This document shows, in pieces, positions 18,502 to 26,906 of a stretch of DNA of 64,000 bases. The position numbers were made by a program, and so were the translations under genes. The notes under the pieces were generated by a model. The model ran no database searches. It was given only the letters and a program-made list of their open reading frames with translations, and was not told where the DNA came from. Origin of the DNA: Flavobacterium aeripolare (lineage in GTDB: Bacteria; Bacteroidota; Bacteroidia; Flavobacteriales; Flavobacteriaceae); the NCBI RefSeq assembly GCF_013294025.1, contig NZ_JABSNL010000014.1, positions 1 through 64,000 of the forward strand. The letters run 5' to 3'. Numbering within the stretch: position 1 is the stretch's first letter; each line of letters begins with the position of its first letter.

Positions 18502-18999
18502 TTAGTAGATTACTCTGTTTAATTGAGCAAAGGCTTTTTTGTAATAGGGCTCCTTAGTTGAAGATAGTATTACACCCTTAGATGTTGATGTATGAATAAA
18601 AAGTAACTCCTCCTTGAGTACTTCAGTGACGATGCCAACATGGTTTATTTGCGACCGATTATTTGTCTTAAAAAATATTAAGTCGCCTTTTTGTGCCTTT
18701 GAAATATCTTTTCCTAAGTCAATACCTGTTTTAGATTGTTGAATCGATGTGCGAGGTAGTTTAATATTGTAATTTCCGTATAAGGTAAAAACTAATCCTG
18801 AGCAGTCATACCCGGCTCTGGTTGTACCAGCAGTTTTGTATTTGATACCTATATTTTCTTCAGCTTCTTCAATAATATTTTCTGCTATTTTATTGCTTGT
18901 CCTTTCGCTTTTATTTGCAGCAGCGGTGACAATTTTAGAAGAGGATTTACAGGAGTTCAATACAACTAGTATAACGAGGCAGTAGAGTAGGTTTTTCAA
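18502..18999 (-). CDS. NlpC/P60 (C40) cell-wall peptidase lipoprotein
   Basis: 165 residues. A lipobox (LNSC, Cys17) predicts a lipid-anchored envelope protein. The C40 papain-like domain has catalytic Cys66 (AGYDCSGLV), His120 (INHVGIV) and the third polar residue His136 (FIHTSTS). Members cut the D-gamma-Glu-to-diamino-acid bond of peptidoglycan stem peptides. It lies 4 nt downstream of lpxB and 38 nt upstream of comEC on the same strand, so it is part of an envelope-related operon. The complete triad suggests an active enzyme. Confidence 0.9.
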   Translation of the reverse strand: MKNLLYCLVILVVLNSCKSSSKIVTAAANKSERTSNKIAENIIEEAEENIGIKYKTAGTTRAGYDCSGLVFTLYGNYNIKLPRTSIQQSKTGIDLGKDISKAQKGDLIFFKTNNRSQINHVGIVTEVLKEELLFIHTSTSKGVILSSTKEPYYKKAFAQLNRVIY

Positions 19000-19003
19000 A
19001 CTT

Positions 19004-20116
19004 TTATTTTTTTAATTCTGATATGATTAGGGATGCTGTTTTTTCACTAGCACCTACGCCACCTAGCTTTTGCTCTAAAATGGTGTACTTAGAAAGTAGC
19101 TTTTGTCTATAAGAACGGTCTAAGATTTTTCCCAACTCTTTTTTAATGTTCTTGTAATTAAAATTTTCTTGAATCAGCTCTGTTACCACTTCCTCATCCA
19201 TGACTAAATTAACCAGCGAGATATATTTGAGTGTGATGATTCGCTTTGCAATTTGGTACGACAACCAGCTCCCTTTGTAGCATACTACTTCTGGTACTTT
19301 AAATAGCGCAGTTTCAAGTGTTGCAGTTCCTGAAGTGACTAGAGCAGCAGTAGCGATGTTTAATAAGTCATACGTTTTATTAGAGATGAATTTAATATTC
19401 TTGTTGGTAATAAAAGTAGCGTAAAACTCATAATCTTGACTTGGCGCACCAGCGATGACAAATTGATATTCTGGAAAATCATTTACCACGCTCAACATGC
19501 CAGATAGCATACTAGAAATTTCTTGTTTGCGACTTCCAGGCAATAGCGCAATAATGGGTTTTTGATCTAGGCCGTGTTGCTGTTTAAAACTAGCTTCATC
19601 GATTTTTTCTCTACTCTGGATAGCATCAATTAAAGGGTGGCCTACATAATCTACATGGTACTTATACTTTTCATAAAAAGGTTTTACAAAAGGAAGTACG
19701 ACATACATGTGGTCGACTGTTTTTTTAATTGTTTCAACTCTTCCAGGTCTTGAAGCCCACACTTGCGGACTTATGTAATAGAAAGTTTTAAATCCTGCAG
19801 GTTTTGCCCACTTTGCAATACGCAAATTGAAGCCCGAATTGTCTATAAATATTAAGGCATCTGGACTGAATGCTGCAATGTCTTTTTTACAGGTATCGAT
19901 AAACTTTAATACTGAAGATAAGTTTTTGATAATTTCGGCAAAGCCCATAAAAGCGCGTTCCTTATAATGGGACACTAATGTTGCTCCTGCTTGTTGCATT
20001 AGATCACCACCCCAACACCTAATTTCGGCTTGGGCATCTTTTAATAAAATTTGTTTTATTAAATTAGAACCGTGTAAATCTCCAGATGCTTCTCCAGCTA
20101 TAATGTAATATTTCAT
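19004..20116 (-). CDS. lpxB: Lipid-A-disaccharide synthase
   Basis: 370 residues. LpxB joins UDP-2,3-diacylglucosamine to lipid X to make the lipid A disaccharide on the cytoplasmic face of the inner membrane. Family motifs: YIIAGEASGDLHG at the very start, FIDNSGFNLRIAKWAK, YYISPQVWASRPGRVETIKK, YVGHPLID, LLPGSRKQEI, VTSGTATLETALFKVPEVVCYK and ISLVNLVMDEEVVTELIQ. Length matches the family (about 370-390). It is co-directional with surE and a small membrane-protein gene upstream. The link to surE is a common Bacteroidota arrangement. Confidence 0.96.
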   Translation of the reverse strand: MKYYIIAGEASGDLHGSNLIKQILLKDAQAEIRCWGGDLMQQAGATLVSHYKERAFMGFAEIIKNLSSVLKFIDTCKKDIAAFSPDALIFIDNSGFNLRIAKWAKPAGFKTFYYISPQVWASRPGRVETIKKTVDHMYVVLPFVKPFYEKYKYHVDYVGHPLIDAIQSREKIDEASFKQQHGLDQKPIIALLPGSRKQEISSMLSGMLSVVNDFPEYQFVIAGAPSQDYEFYATFITNKNIKFISNKTYDLLNIATAALVTSGTATLETALFKVPEVVCYKGSWLSYQIAKRIITLKYISLVNLVMDEEVVTELIQENFNYKNIKKELGKILDRSYRQKLLSKYTILEQKLGGVGASEKTASLIISELKK

Positions 20117-20189
20117 TTAAAAAATATTTAATAGTAAAATTAAGTTCCAAATAAGTTGCTTTCGAAAGCAAAAAATCTTCAATGTATGT

Positions 20190-20462
20190 TTATAAAAAGA
20201 CGGTGATTAAAGTCAGGATAATTAGTGCCAGAACAACACCTCTAGCGATCATATCTTTGTTGAATTTTAATAACGCGGCAAAAATGATTAAATTGGGTAT
20301 TGATCCCAAAGTAATTAGTTTTCCTAATGATCCTTGCGAATTCATTATTTCGATACCGGCTATAAAAGTATAATCAGTGAGGAGGGTGATAAATAGAAAA
20401 CTTCCCACTAGAGTTCCTGCGAATCCTATTACTAAACCATAAAACAATTCTAACTTATTCAT
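20190..20462 (-). CDS. Small membrane protein between surE and lpxB, unknown
   Basis: 90 residues, almost entirely hydrophobic, with three likely membrane segments (about 8-28, 48-66 and 72-90) and the loop IEIMNSQGSLGKLITLG. It overlaps the end of surE by 8 nt and precedes lpxB by 73 nt, so it is probably co-expressed with both. I know no named family for it. The position next to lpxB hints at an envelope role, but that is only inference from context. Confidence 0.7.
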   Translation of the reverse strand: MNKLELFYGLVIGFAGTLVGSFLFITLLTDYTFIAGIEIMNSQGSLGKLITLGSIPNLIIFAALLKFNKDMIARGVVLALIILTLITVFL

Positions 20463-21234
20463 TCCATTTCCAAGTGTTAAGTTCTTGAATACTGTGGTGA
20501 GCAGTTAGGTCAAATTGTACAGGAACTACAGAGATGTAGTCGTTTGCTAATGCCCATTCGTCTGTATCTTGTCCTTTATCTTGATTGATAAATTCTCCTG
20601 CTAGCCAATAGTAATCTTTGCCTTGTGGTGTTACTCGCTTATCAAATTTTTCGGCCCAAATAGCTTTCGCTTGACGACAAATTTTGATACCTTTAATAGC
20701 CTCTTTTTTCAATTTTGGAAAATTCACATTCAATACCACATCCTTAGGCATGCCGTTTTCTAAAGCTTCTAGAGTTATTTTTTGGATAAATGGCTTGATA
20801 GTTTCAAAGTCGGCGTTCCAGTCATAATCTAATAAAGAGAACCCAATTGCGGGAACACCTTCGATCCCAGCTTCTACCGCTGCACTCATCGTACCGCTAT
20901 AAATGACATTAATAGAAGAATTTGATCCATGGTTTACTCCAGAGACACAAAGGTCTGGTTTTTTCTTTAAGATTTCGTTTACCGCTAGTTTAACGCAGTC
21001 TACGGGCGTGCCAGAACAACTGTATTCAGTTACCGCAGCACCTTCTGTAGAAATTTTGTTTAAATACAATGTACTATTTATAGTGATAGCATGTCCCATG
21101 GCACTTTGAGGTTTATCTGGAGCTACTACCAGCACATCTCCTATTTTTGACATAACATCAATTAAGGCACGTATTCCAGGAGCTGTAATTCCATCATCGT
21201 TAGTCACTAATATTAAAGGTCTGCTCTTAGACAT
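20455..21234 (-). CDS. surE: 5'/3'-nucleotidase SurE
   Basis: 259 residues. SurE is a metal-dependent phosphatase acting on nucleoside monophosphates, often linked to stationary-phase survival. The metal ligands of the family are all present: Asp13-Asp14 (LVTNDDGITAPG), Ser44 (KPQSAMGHAIT) and Asn101 (SGVNHGSN). The region SGTMSAAVEAGIEGVPAIGFSL is also standard. It is the first gene of a minus-strand run with a small membrane protein, lpxB, an NlpC/P60 lipoprotein and comEC. A weak -7-like box (TACTATTG, 21269-21276) lies 35 nt upstream. Confidence 0.95.
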   Translation of the reverse strand: MSKSRPLILVTNDDGITAPGIRALIDVMSKIGDVLVVAPDKPQSAMGHAITINSTLYLNKISTEGAAVTEYSCSGTPVDCVKLAVNEILKKKPDLCVSGVNHGSNSSINVIYSGTMSAAVEAGIEGVPAIGFSLLDYDWNADFETIKPFIQKITLEALENGMPKDVVLNVNFPKLKKEAIKGIKICRQAKAIWAEKFDKRVTPQGKDYYWLAGEFINQDKGQDTDEWALANDYISVVPVQFDLTAHHSIQELNTWKWNE

Positions 21235-21368
21235 ATTTTTTTTATTTAAATTTAAGTTGTAAATTCAGCAATAGTACAAAAAATAGTGTGCCAGCTGCGG
21301 AATTACAAACAAAGGAAACAAAATTTATTTACTTCAACCGTAAAAGGTAAAACAAAAAATCAATTTTA

Positions 21369-21376
21369 TATCTTTA
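21369..21376 (+). promoter_or_regulatory. Possible -7 box for S41 protease operon
   Basis: TATCTTTA differs from TAnnTTTG at one position and lies about 90 nt before the likely start at 21465. No convincing -33 element is seen. Confidence 0.3.
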
Positions 21377-21464
21377 ACAAAAATTTATAGGCGCTTCGCG
21401 GTAGCTGGCATAGTTTTTACCGTAACTTAGTTTAAAAAATTGGATGAATACAATTATTATCTTT

Positions 21465-23666
21465 ATGAAAAGAAATTATAAAATACTCCTTACAATTGTC
21501 CTCTTATCTGTGACGTTGTTTGCATTTAAAATTAAATCAGGAAACGAACCAGATCCAGATAAGGACAAATTATTATTAGAATTATTGACGTTTGTAATAG
21601 AGAAGGGGCATTATAGTCCTGCTGCTATTGATGATAATTTTTCTAAAGGAATTTATAAAGATTATGTACAAGCATTAGATCCTTCTAAACGTTTTTTCAT
21701 GCAGTCTGATATTGATGATTTTGCTAAATACGAGTTACTTTTAGATAATGAGATTATTGATAAAGACTTAACATTTTTTGATTTAACGTACAGTCGTTTA
21801 ATGAAAAGAATGGAAGAAAGTAAAGCAATCTATACAGATGTCTTGAAAGCACCATTCAATTATAAGGAGGACGAATCTTTCGATACTGATTATGAGAAGG
21901 CACCGTATGCAAAAAATAATAAAGAGTTGAAAGAAAGATGGCGCAAGCAAATTAAATTATCGACCCTTTCTACTTTAACAGATCGTATAAAAGTGCAAGA
22001 TGATAATGCTAAGAAATTAGCGGCAGCTACAAATAAAGATAGTATTGCAAAAATAATAGATAAGGCAAAACCTTATGAGGAATTAGAAAAGGAGACTCGT
22101 GAGAGTGCGAAGAAATCGCTAGATGAGTATTTTGGATTCATGAATGATTTAGATAGAGAAGATTGGTTCTCTGTTTACATTAACTCAATTACTGCTCGAT
22201 TTGATCCGCATACAAATTATTTTGCTCCTGAAGAAAAGGAACGTTTTGATGTAAGTATCAGCGGGAAACTAGAAGGTATTGGCGCGCGTTTACAAAAGAA
22301 AAATGACTACACAGAAATTTCAGATTTAATATCGGGAGGTCCAGCTTGGAGAGGAAAAGAGCTTGAGTCAGGTGATGTTGTTATGAAAGTAGCGCAAGGA
22401 AATGAAAAGCCGGTAGATATCGTGGGTATGCGTCTTGATGATGTCGTTAAAAAAATTAAAGGACCAAAAGGTTCGGAAGTAAGATTGACCGTTAAAAAAG
22501 TCGATGGTACGATAAAAGTGATTTCGATTATTAGAGATATCGTAGAGATTGAAGAGACCTATGCTAAATCTAGTATCGTTATGAAAAATGGTATGAAGTA
22601 CGGTGTCATTTACCTACCTAAATTCTATATTGATTTTGAGAATAGAGATGGTAGAGACGCGGGTAAAGATATTGCATTAGAAGTTGAAAGATTCAAAGCT
22701 GCAAATGTAGACGGAATTGTTCTAGATGTAAGAGATGATGGAGGTGGATCATTATCTACTGTAGTGGATATTGCAGGCTTATTTATTGAGCAAGGACCTA
22801 TCGTTCAGATTAAATCTGCTGGCAGAAAAAAAGAAGTGTTGTATGACAAAGACCCAAAAATTGAATGGGACAAGCCATTAGTAATTGTGGTTAATAGTTT
22901 CTCGGCATCAGCTTCAGAAATTTTAGCGGCAGCGATTCAAGATTATAAAAGAGGTGTTATCATAGGAAGCAAACAAACGTATGGTAAAGGAACAGTACAA
23001 AATGTTATTGACCTTAATCAATTTATGAGAAGCAGTAGTGTGGGTGATTTAGGAGCATTGAAAACTACCACTCAAAAATTTTATAGAATTAATGGTGGAT
23101 CAACGCAGCTTGAAGGTGTGAGTAGTGATGTGGTAATGCCAGACAGATATGCTTACTTAAAAATGGGTGAACGTGATGTAGATAATGCTATGCCATGGGA
23201 CAAAATTGATGCTGCTGCCTATAAAATATGGGAGAAATCAGGTAATTTTGACACCGCTATTTCCAATAGTAAGCAGCGTGTAGCAGCTAATCCTCAATTT
23301 CAATTGATGGAGGAAAGTGCTAAATGGGTTGATAGCCGTAGTAAAGACAATACGTACAGTTTAAATATCGATAAATTTAAAGCTGCTCAAAATGACATTG
23401 AAGAGAAAGCTAAGAAATACCGTCCTTTATCTGATTACAAAAACGATTTAATATTTACCTCGCTTCCATATGAGGTGACTGAGATGAAAAGTGATGTGAG
23501 CTTAAAGGAAAAACGTGAGAGATGGCATGAAAGTTTGTCTAAAGATATTTATATCGAAGAAGCTTTAAATGTGTTAGATGATCTTCAAGATGGTAGTAAT
23601 CCTAAAAGAACTGTGACGAAAATAAAAAATGATAAACTAAAAAGTGATAAATTAGCAAAATCATAG
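21465..23666 (+). CDS. S41 carboxy-terminal processing protease (Prc/Tsp-like)
   Basis: 733 residues from the ATG at 21465 (MKRNYKILLTIVLLSVTLFAF, a normal signal peptide). An ATG 21 nt earlier (21444) is also in frame. Order of parts: an N-terminal helical region with YSPAAIDDNFSKGIYKDYVQALDPSKRFF, a PDZ domain (about 245-330), the S41 core with Ser482 (SASASEIL, middle Ser) and Lys508 (TYGKGTVQ), then a long C-terminal tail-specific protease region. Prc trims or degrades periplasmic proteins from their C-termini. It is 13 nt upstream of the permease gene, so co-transcription is likely. Confidence 0.92.
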   Translation: MKRNYKILLTIVLLSVTLFAFKIKSGNEPDPDKDKLLLELLTFVIEKGHYSPAAIDDNFSKGIYKDYVQALDPSKRFFMQSDIDDFAKYELLLDNEIIDKDLTFFDLTYSRLMKRMEESKAIYTDVLKAPFNYKEDESFDTDYEKAPYAKNNKELKERWRKQIKLSTLSTLTDRIKVQDDNAKKLAAATNKDSIAKIIDKAKPYEELEKETRESAKKSLDEYFGFMNDLDREDWFSVYINSITARFDPHTNYFAPEEKERFDVSISGKLEGIGARLQKKNDYTEISDLISGGPAWRGKELESGDVVMKVAQGNEKPVDIVGMRLDDVVKKIKGPKGSEVRLTVKKVDGTIKVISIIRDIVEIEETYAKSSIVMKNGMKYGVIYLPKFYIDFENRDGRDAGKDIALEVERFKAANVDGIVLDVRDDGGGSLSTVVDIAGLFIEQGPIVQIKSAGRKKEVLYDKDPKIEWDKPLVIVVNSFSASASEILAAAIQDYKRGVIIGSKQTYGKGTVQNVIDLNQFMRSSSVGDLGALKTTTQKFYRINGGSTQLEGVSSDVVMPDRYAYLKMGERDVDNAMPWDKIDAAAYKIWEKSGNFDTAISNSKQRVAANPQFQLMEESAKWVDSRSKDNTYSLNIDKFKAAQNDIEEKAKKYRPLSDYKNDLIFTSLPYEVTEMKSDVSLKEKRERWHESLSKDIYIEEALNVLDDLQDGSNPKRTVTKIKNDKLKSDKLAKS

Positions 23667-23679
23667 TAGTCGATCATAA

Positions 23680-24789
23680 ATGAACAATAATATAACTCAG
23701 TCCTTAACAGCTATTGCGCTCCAAAAATTCAAGAAGAATTTTTGGGGCGTTTTTAGTTTTGCCTTTATTTTAATTTTAGTGTTGATTTCGATATTTGCGT
23801 ATGTCATAGCACCTGATAAATCAGAAAATGCTAATCAGATGCATCTATCTATTCACTCAAAATCCCCAGGTTTTAAGGTGCAAATACTAACAATTCCTTT
23901 AAGTCAAAAGCAGGGAAGTCATTTTAGCGATTACTTTTTTGGTGCGGTTAACACCGTTACCGAAGTGCCGATAACTTCGTTTAAACGTAACGGGGATAAA
24001 CTATCGTATATAGAATATTCTGATGAACCATCTTTAAAGATGGAAAAGGAGGTAGGAGTTGCCGCATTTCAAGGATCAAATAGTATTCAAGAAGTATCGG
24101 AAAAATTTATTTCCACACGTACATTTTACCTTGGTACAGATAAATATGGTAGAGATTTATTAAGTCGTATGCTTATAGGTTCTCGTGTTTCTATTTCGAT
24201 AGGTGTTGTTGCAGTTGTAATTTCTTTAATTGTAGGGATCTTCTTTGGTGCGGTGGGAGGATATTTTGGAGGTAAAGTCGATGCGTTAATTATGTGGATT
24301 GTAAATATAATTTGGTCGATACCTACACTTTTATTGGTGATTGCTATAACGCTCGCATTAGGAAAAGGATTTTGGCAGGTATTTGTGGCTGTAGGTTTAA
24401 CTATGTGGGTGGAGGTTGCACGTGTAGTAAGAGGGCAGGTAATTAGTGTCAAAGAAATGCAGTATGTTACTGCGGCTCGCGCTCTAGGTTTCAGTGATTT
24501 CCGAATTATTTTCAATCACATCCTCCCTAATATTATGGCGCCTGTTATTGTAATTTCTGCGGCTAATTTTGCTAGTGCCATATTAGTAGAAAGTGGATTA
24601 AGCTTTTTAGGTCTTGGAGCACAGCCGCCTATTCCTAGCTGGGGTAGTATTATAAAGGACCATTATAGTTACATTATATTAGGTAAGCCTTATCTTGCCA
24701 TGGTGCCAGGTTTAGCGATTATGTCACTCACATTAGCTTTTATGATGATGGGGAATGCACTTCGTGATGCCCTAGATGTCAAACAATAA
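23680..24789 (+). CDS. DppC/OppC-like ABC transporter permease
   Basis: 369 residues. An N-terminal membrane segment (about 20-45) is followed by an unusually long extracytoplasmic stretch (about 50-150), then the classic DppC start FYLGTDKYGRDLLSRMLIGSR and five more membrane segments. The EAA loop for docking the ATPase is clear (EMQYVTAARALGFSDFRIIFNHILPNIMAP). C-terminal SGLSFLGLGAQPPIPSWGSII is typical of the family. Function: inner-membrane channel for peptides or similar solutes. No partner permease, binding protein or ATPase gene lies nearby, so the rest of the transporter must be elsewhere. Confidence 0.88.
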   Translation: MNNNITQSLTAIALQKFKKNFWGVFSFAFILILVLISIFAYVIAPDKSENANQMHLSIHSKSPGFKVQILTIPLSQKQGSHFSDYFFGAVNTVTEVPITSFKRNGDKLSYIEYSDEPSLKMEKEVGVAAFQGSNSIQEVSEKFISTRTFYLGTDKYGRDLLSRMLIGSRVSISIGVVAVVISLIVGIFFGAVGGYFGGKVDALIMWIVNIIWSIPTLLLVIAITLALGKGFWQVFVAVGLTMWVEVARVVRGQVISVKEMQYVTAARALGFSDFRIIFNHILPNIMAPVIVISAANFASAILVESGLSFLGLGAQPPIPSWGSIIKDHYSYIILGKPYLAMVPGLAIMSLTLAFMMMGNALRDALDVKQ

Positions 24790-24806
24790 TTTAAAATTAA
24801 GTAAGT

Positions 24807-25637
24807 ATGAAGAATAGTATGTGGATGAAACTAGTACTAATGTCAATTTTAGGTTCATTGATTTTAGTGTCATGTAAGAAGCAAGATGAAGCTGCTAATA
24901 GTGTAGTGGATCATAATTCAAATACTAGTGGTACGCGGCCTTCCGGAGAGCCGCTTTTACTTGAAGCCTATTTACCACTAGCTTCAAATAATCAAATTAT
25001 CACTCACAAATACTACACTTTATCATACGATAATAATGCTGAGCAAGCGGAGTGGCTGGCCTACGATCTCAAAGAAGATTATATAGTAAACAATGATTTT
25101 AAAAGACCGTATTTTATAGAAGATGATTTAGTCAAATTGAAATCTGCTGATTGGAGAAATTATAAAAAGTCAGGCTACGATCGTGGTCATTTATGCCCAG
25201 CTGCCGATATGGAATTTGATAAAGGTGCTTATGATGACACTTTTTATACTTCAAATATTTCACCGCAAGACCACGACTTTAATGGAGGCATTTGGAATCG
25301 TTTGGAGCAAAAAGTTCGTTATTGGGCAAAAAGGTATGACGGTGTTAAAGTTATCACTGGAGGCGTGCTCAAAAACACCTCTAAGACTATAGGCTCTGAA
25401 AAAGTAGTAGTTCCAGATTACTTTTACAAAATTATATTTGATGATGAGCAGGGCAAACTAAAAGCTATTGCTTTTTTAATGCCAAATAAAAAGAGCGACG
25501 CCGCTTTGTACACTTTTGTGGTGTCTATTGACAAAATTGAAGCAATGACTGGAATTGATTTTTTTCCAAAGGTTAATGATGATTTAGAAAACGCTTTAGA
25601 GAAAAACACAAGTTATAAAGATTGGGCATTGAACTAA
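24807..25637 (+). CDS. DNA/RNA non-specific endonuclease, lipoprotein
   Basis: 276 residues. The signal sequence ends in a lipobox (LILVSC), so the enzyme is tethered to the envelope. The beta-beta-alpha-metal nuclease core has the DRGH motif (YDRGHLCPAADME, catalytic His128) and the downstream Mg-ligand region (SNISPQDHDFNGGIWNRLEQKVR). It likely degrades nucleic acids outside the cytoplasm for nutrient use. It follows the permease by 17 nt and is the last gene before the convergent rodA. Confidence 0.92.
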   Translation: MKNSMWMKLVLMSILGSLILVSCKKQDEAANSVVDHNSNTSGTRPSGEPLLLEAYLPLASNNQIITHKYYTLSYDNNAEQAEWLAYDLKEDYIVNNDFKRPYFIEDDLVKLKSADWRNYKKSGYDRGHLCPAADMEFDKGAYDDTFYTSNISPQDHDFNGGIWNRLEQKVRYWAKRYDGVKVITGGVLKNTSKTIGSEKVVVPDYFYKIIFDDEQGKLKAIAFLMPNKKSDAALYTFVVSIDKIEAMTGIDFFPKVNDDLENALEKNTSYKDWALN

Positions 25638-25654
25638 ATACAAGTGGTTCTATT

Positions 25655-26890
25655 CTACCATTCATTTACCTTGTTAGCATCCATCTTAAGAAAAATAAAT
25701 AACAAGATGGTAAACCCCCATAGACCAGAACCTCCATATGAAAAGAAGGGTAGCGGTACACCAATGGTTGGAAATATACCAATAACCATAGCGATATTTA
25801 CAAAAAAGTGAATAAAAAGTATGCCAGCTACACAGTAACCATAAACACGACTAAATTTTGTCTTTTGTCTCTCAGCAAGGTAAATCACTCTTAAAAGTAA
25901 TCCTGTAAAAAGGGCGATTACAAATAAAGATCCTGCAAATCCCCATTCTTCACCTACAGTAGTAAAGATATAATCGGTGTGTTGTTCAGGGACAAATCCT
26001 CCTTTTGTTTGGGTTCCTTCAAGAAAACCTTTGCCTATCCAGCCTCCAGATCCAATTGCAATTTCAGATTGATTTGTATTGTATCCAATTCCTTTTAAAT
26101 CGACTGTTTTACCCAATAAGATGTTGAAACGATCACGGTGGTGTTGCTTAAATACGTTGTCAAAAACATAATCTACAGAAAGTACAAAGCCGGAAATTAA
26201 AGCAAATATGACGCCACTCGCAATTGGGTTTCTATCACCTAATCTTGATTTGAAAAAAACGGCAAGAACTACTACTAGAGATGCTAGAATAATGTAAATA
26301 GGTTCGAATATTAGTGTCAGTACAAACAGTAAGATCGCTATAAATCCTGTCCATACGTACCATGATGGAAGACCTTCGCGATAAAGTACTAAGATGAATG
26401 CACTGTAAATAAGTGCACTACCAGGGTCAGGTTGTGGTAATATTAAAAATACTGGAAGTAGTACAATGGCTAATGCTTGTATTTGCCTGTTTACGTCTTT
26501 TAAATTAATTTGAGAATCACTTAAATACTTCGCTAATGCTAAGGCTGTTGCTGCCTTTGCAAACTCTGACGGTTGCAGTGTAAACCCACCTATGGCATAC
26601 CAACAACGTTGCCCTGCGATTGTTTTACCAAACAAGAACAAACCTGCTAGTAACACTAATGCCCCAACAAAGATTACACTAGCATATTTTTCATAGAACT
26701 TACTGTCTACAGCTAATAGAATAAAAATCAATGGTATGGTAAGTACAATGAAAATAAGTTGCTTGTCTGAGGTGCCATCAGTAGAAGATAGCGACGATGA
26801 ATAAATATTCAACCATCCCATCACTACAAGTGCGGCGTATATAATAATACAAGTCCAATCAAGATTTTTTTTAATACTTTGATTTTTCAT
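25655..26890 (-). CDS. rodA: Rod-shape SEDS glycosyltransferase RodA
   Basis: 411 residues, about ten membrane segments. RodA polymerises peptidoglycan glycan strands in the elongasome with PBP2. SEDS motifs are visible: GGFTLQPSEFAKAATALALAKYLSD, PQPDPGSALIYSAF, GSGGWIGKGFLEGTQTKGGFVPEQHTDYIFTTVGEEWGFAGS and the C-terminal PTIGVPLPFFSYGGSGLWGF. It is the last gene of the mreB-mreC-mreD-PBP2-rodA run, 16 nt downstream of the PBP2 gene, and converges on the nuclease gene. Confidence 0.96.
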   Translation of the reverse strand: MKNQSIKKNLDWTCIIIYAALVVMGWLNIYSSSLSSTDGTSDKQLIFIVLTIPLIFILLAVDSKFYEKYASVIFVGALVLLAGLFLFGKTIAGQRCWYAIGGFTLQPSEFAKAATALALAKYLSDSQINLKDVNRQIQALAIVLLPVFLILPQPDPGSALIYSAFILVLYREGLPSWYVWTGFIAILLFVLTLIFEPIYIILASLVVVLAVFFKSRLGDRNPIASGVIFALISGFVLSVDYVFDNVFKQHHRDRFNILLGKTVDLKGIGYNTNQSEIAIGSGGWIGKGFLEGTQTKGGFVPEQHTDYIFTTVGEEWGFAGSLFVIALFTGLLLRVIYLAERQKTKFSRVYGYCVAGILFIHFFVNIAMVIGIFPTIGVPLPFFSYGGSGLWGFTILLFIFLKMDANKVNEW

Positions 26891-26906
26891 TAGCAGTAAT
26901 TCTCTT

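Noticed and set aside
21289..21410. 8-bp inverted repeat (TGCCAGCT ... AGCTGGCA) between surE and the S41 protease gene
   Set aside because: The arms are over 100 nt apart and short, so a chance match is likely.
24126..24515. 129-codon open frame antisense to the DppC-like permease gene
   Set aside because: It lies wholly inside a well-supported gene on the other strand and has no recognisable motifs.
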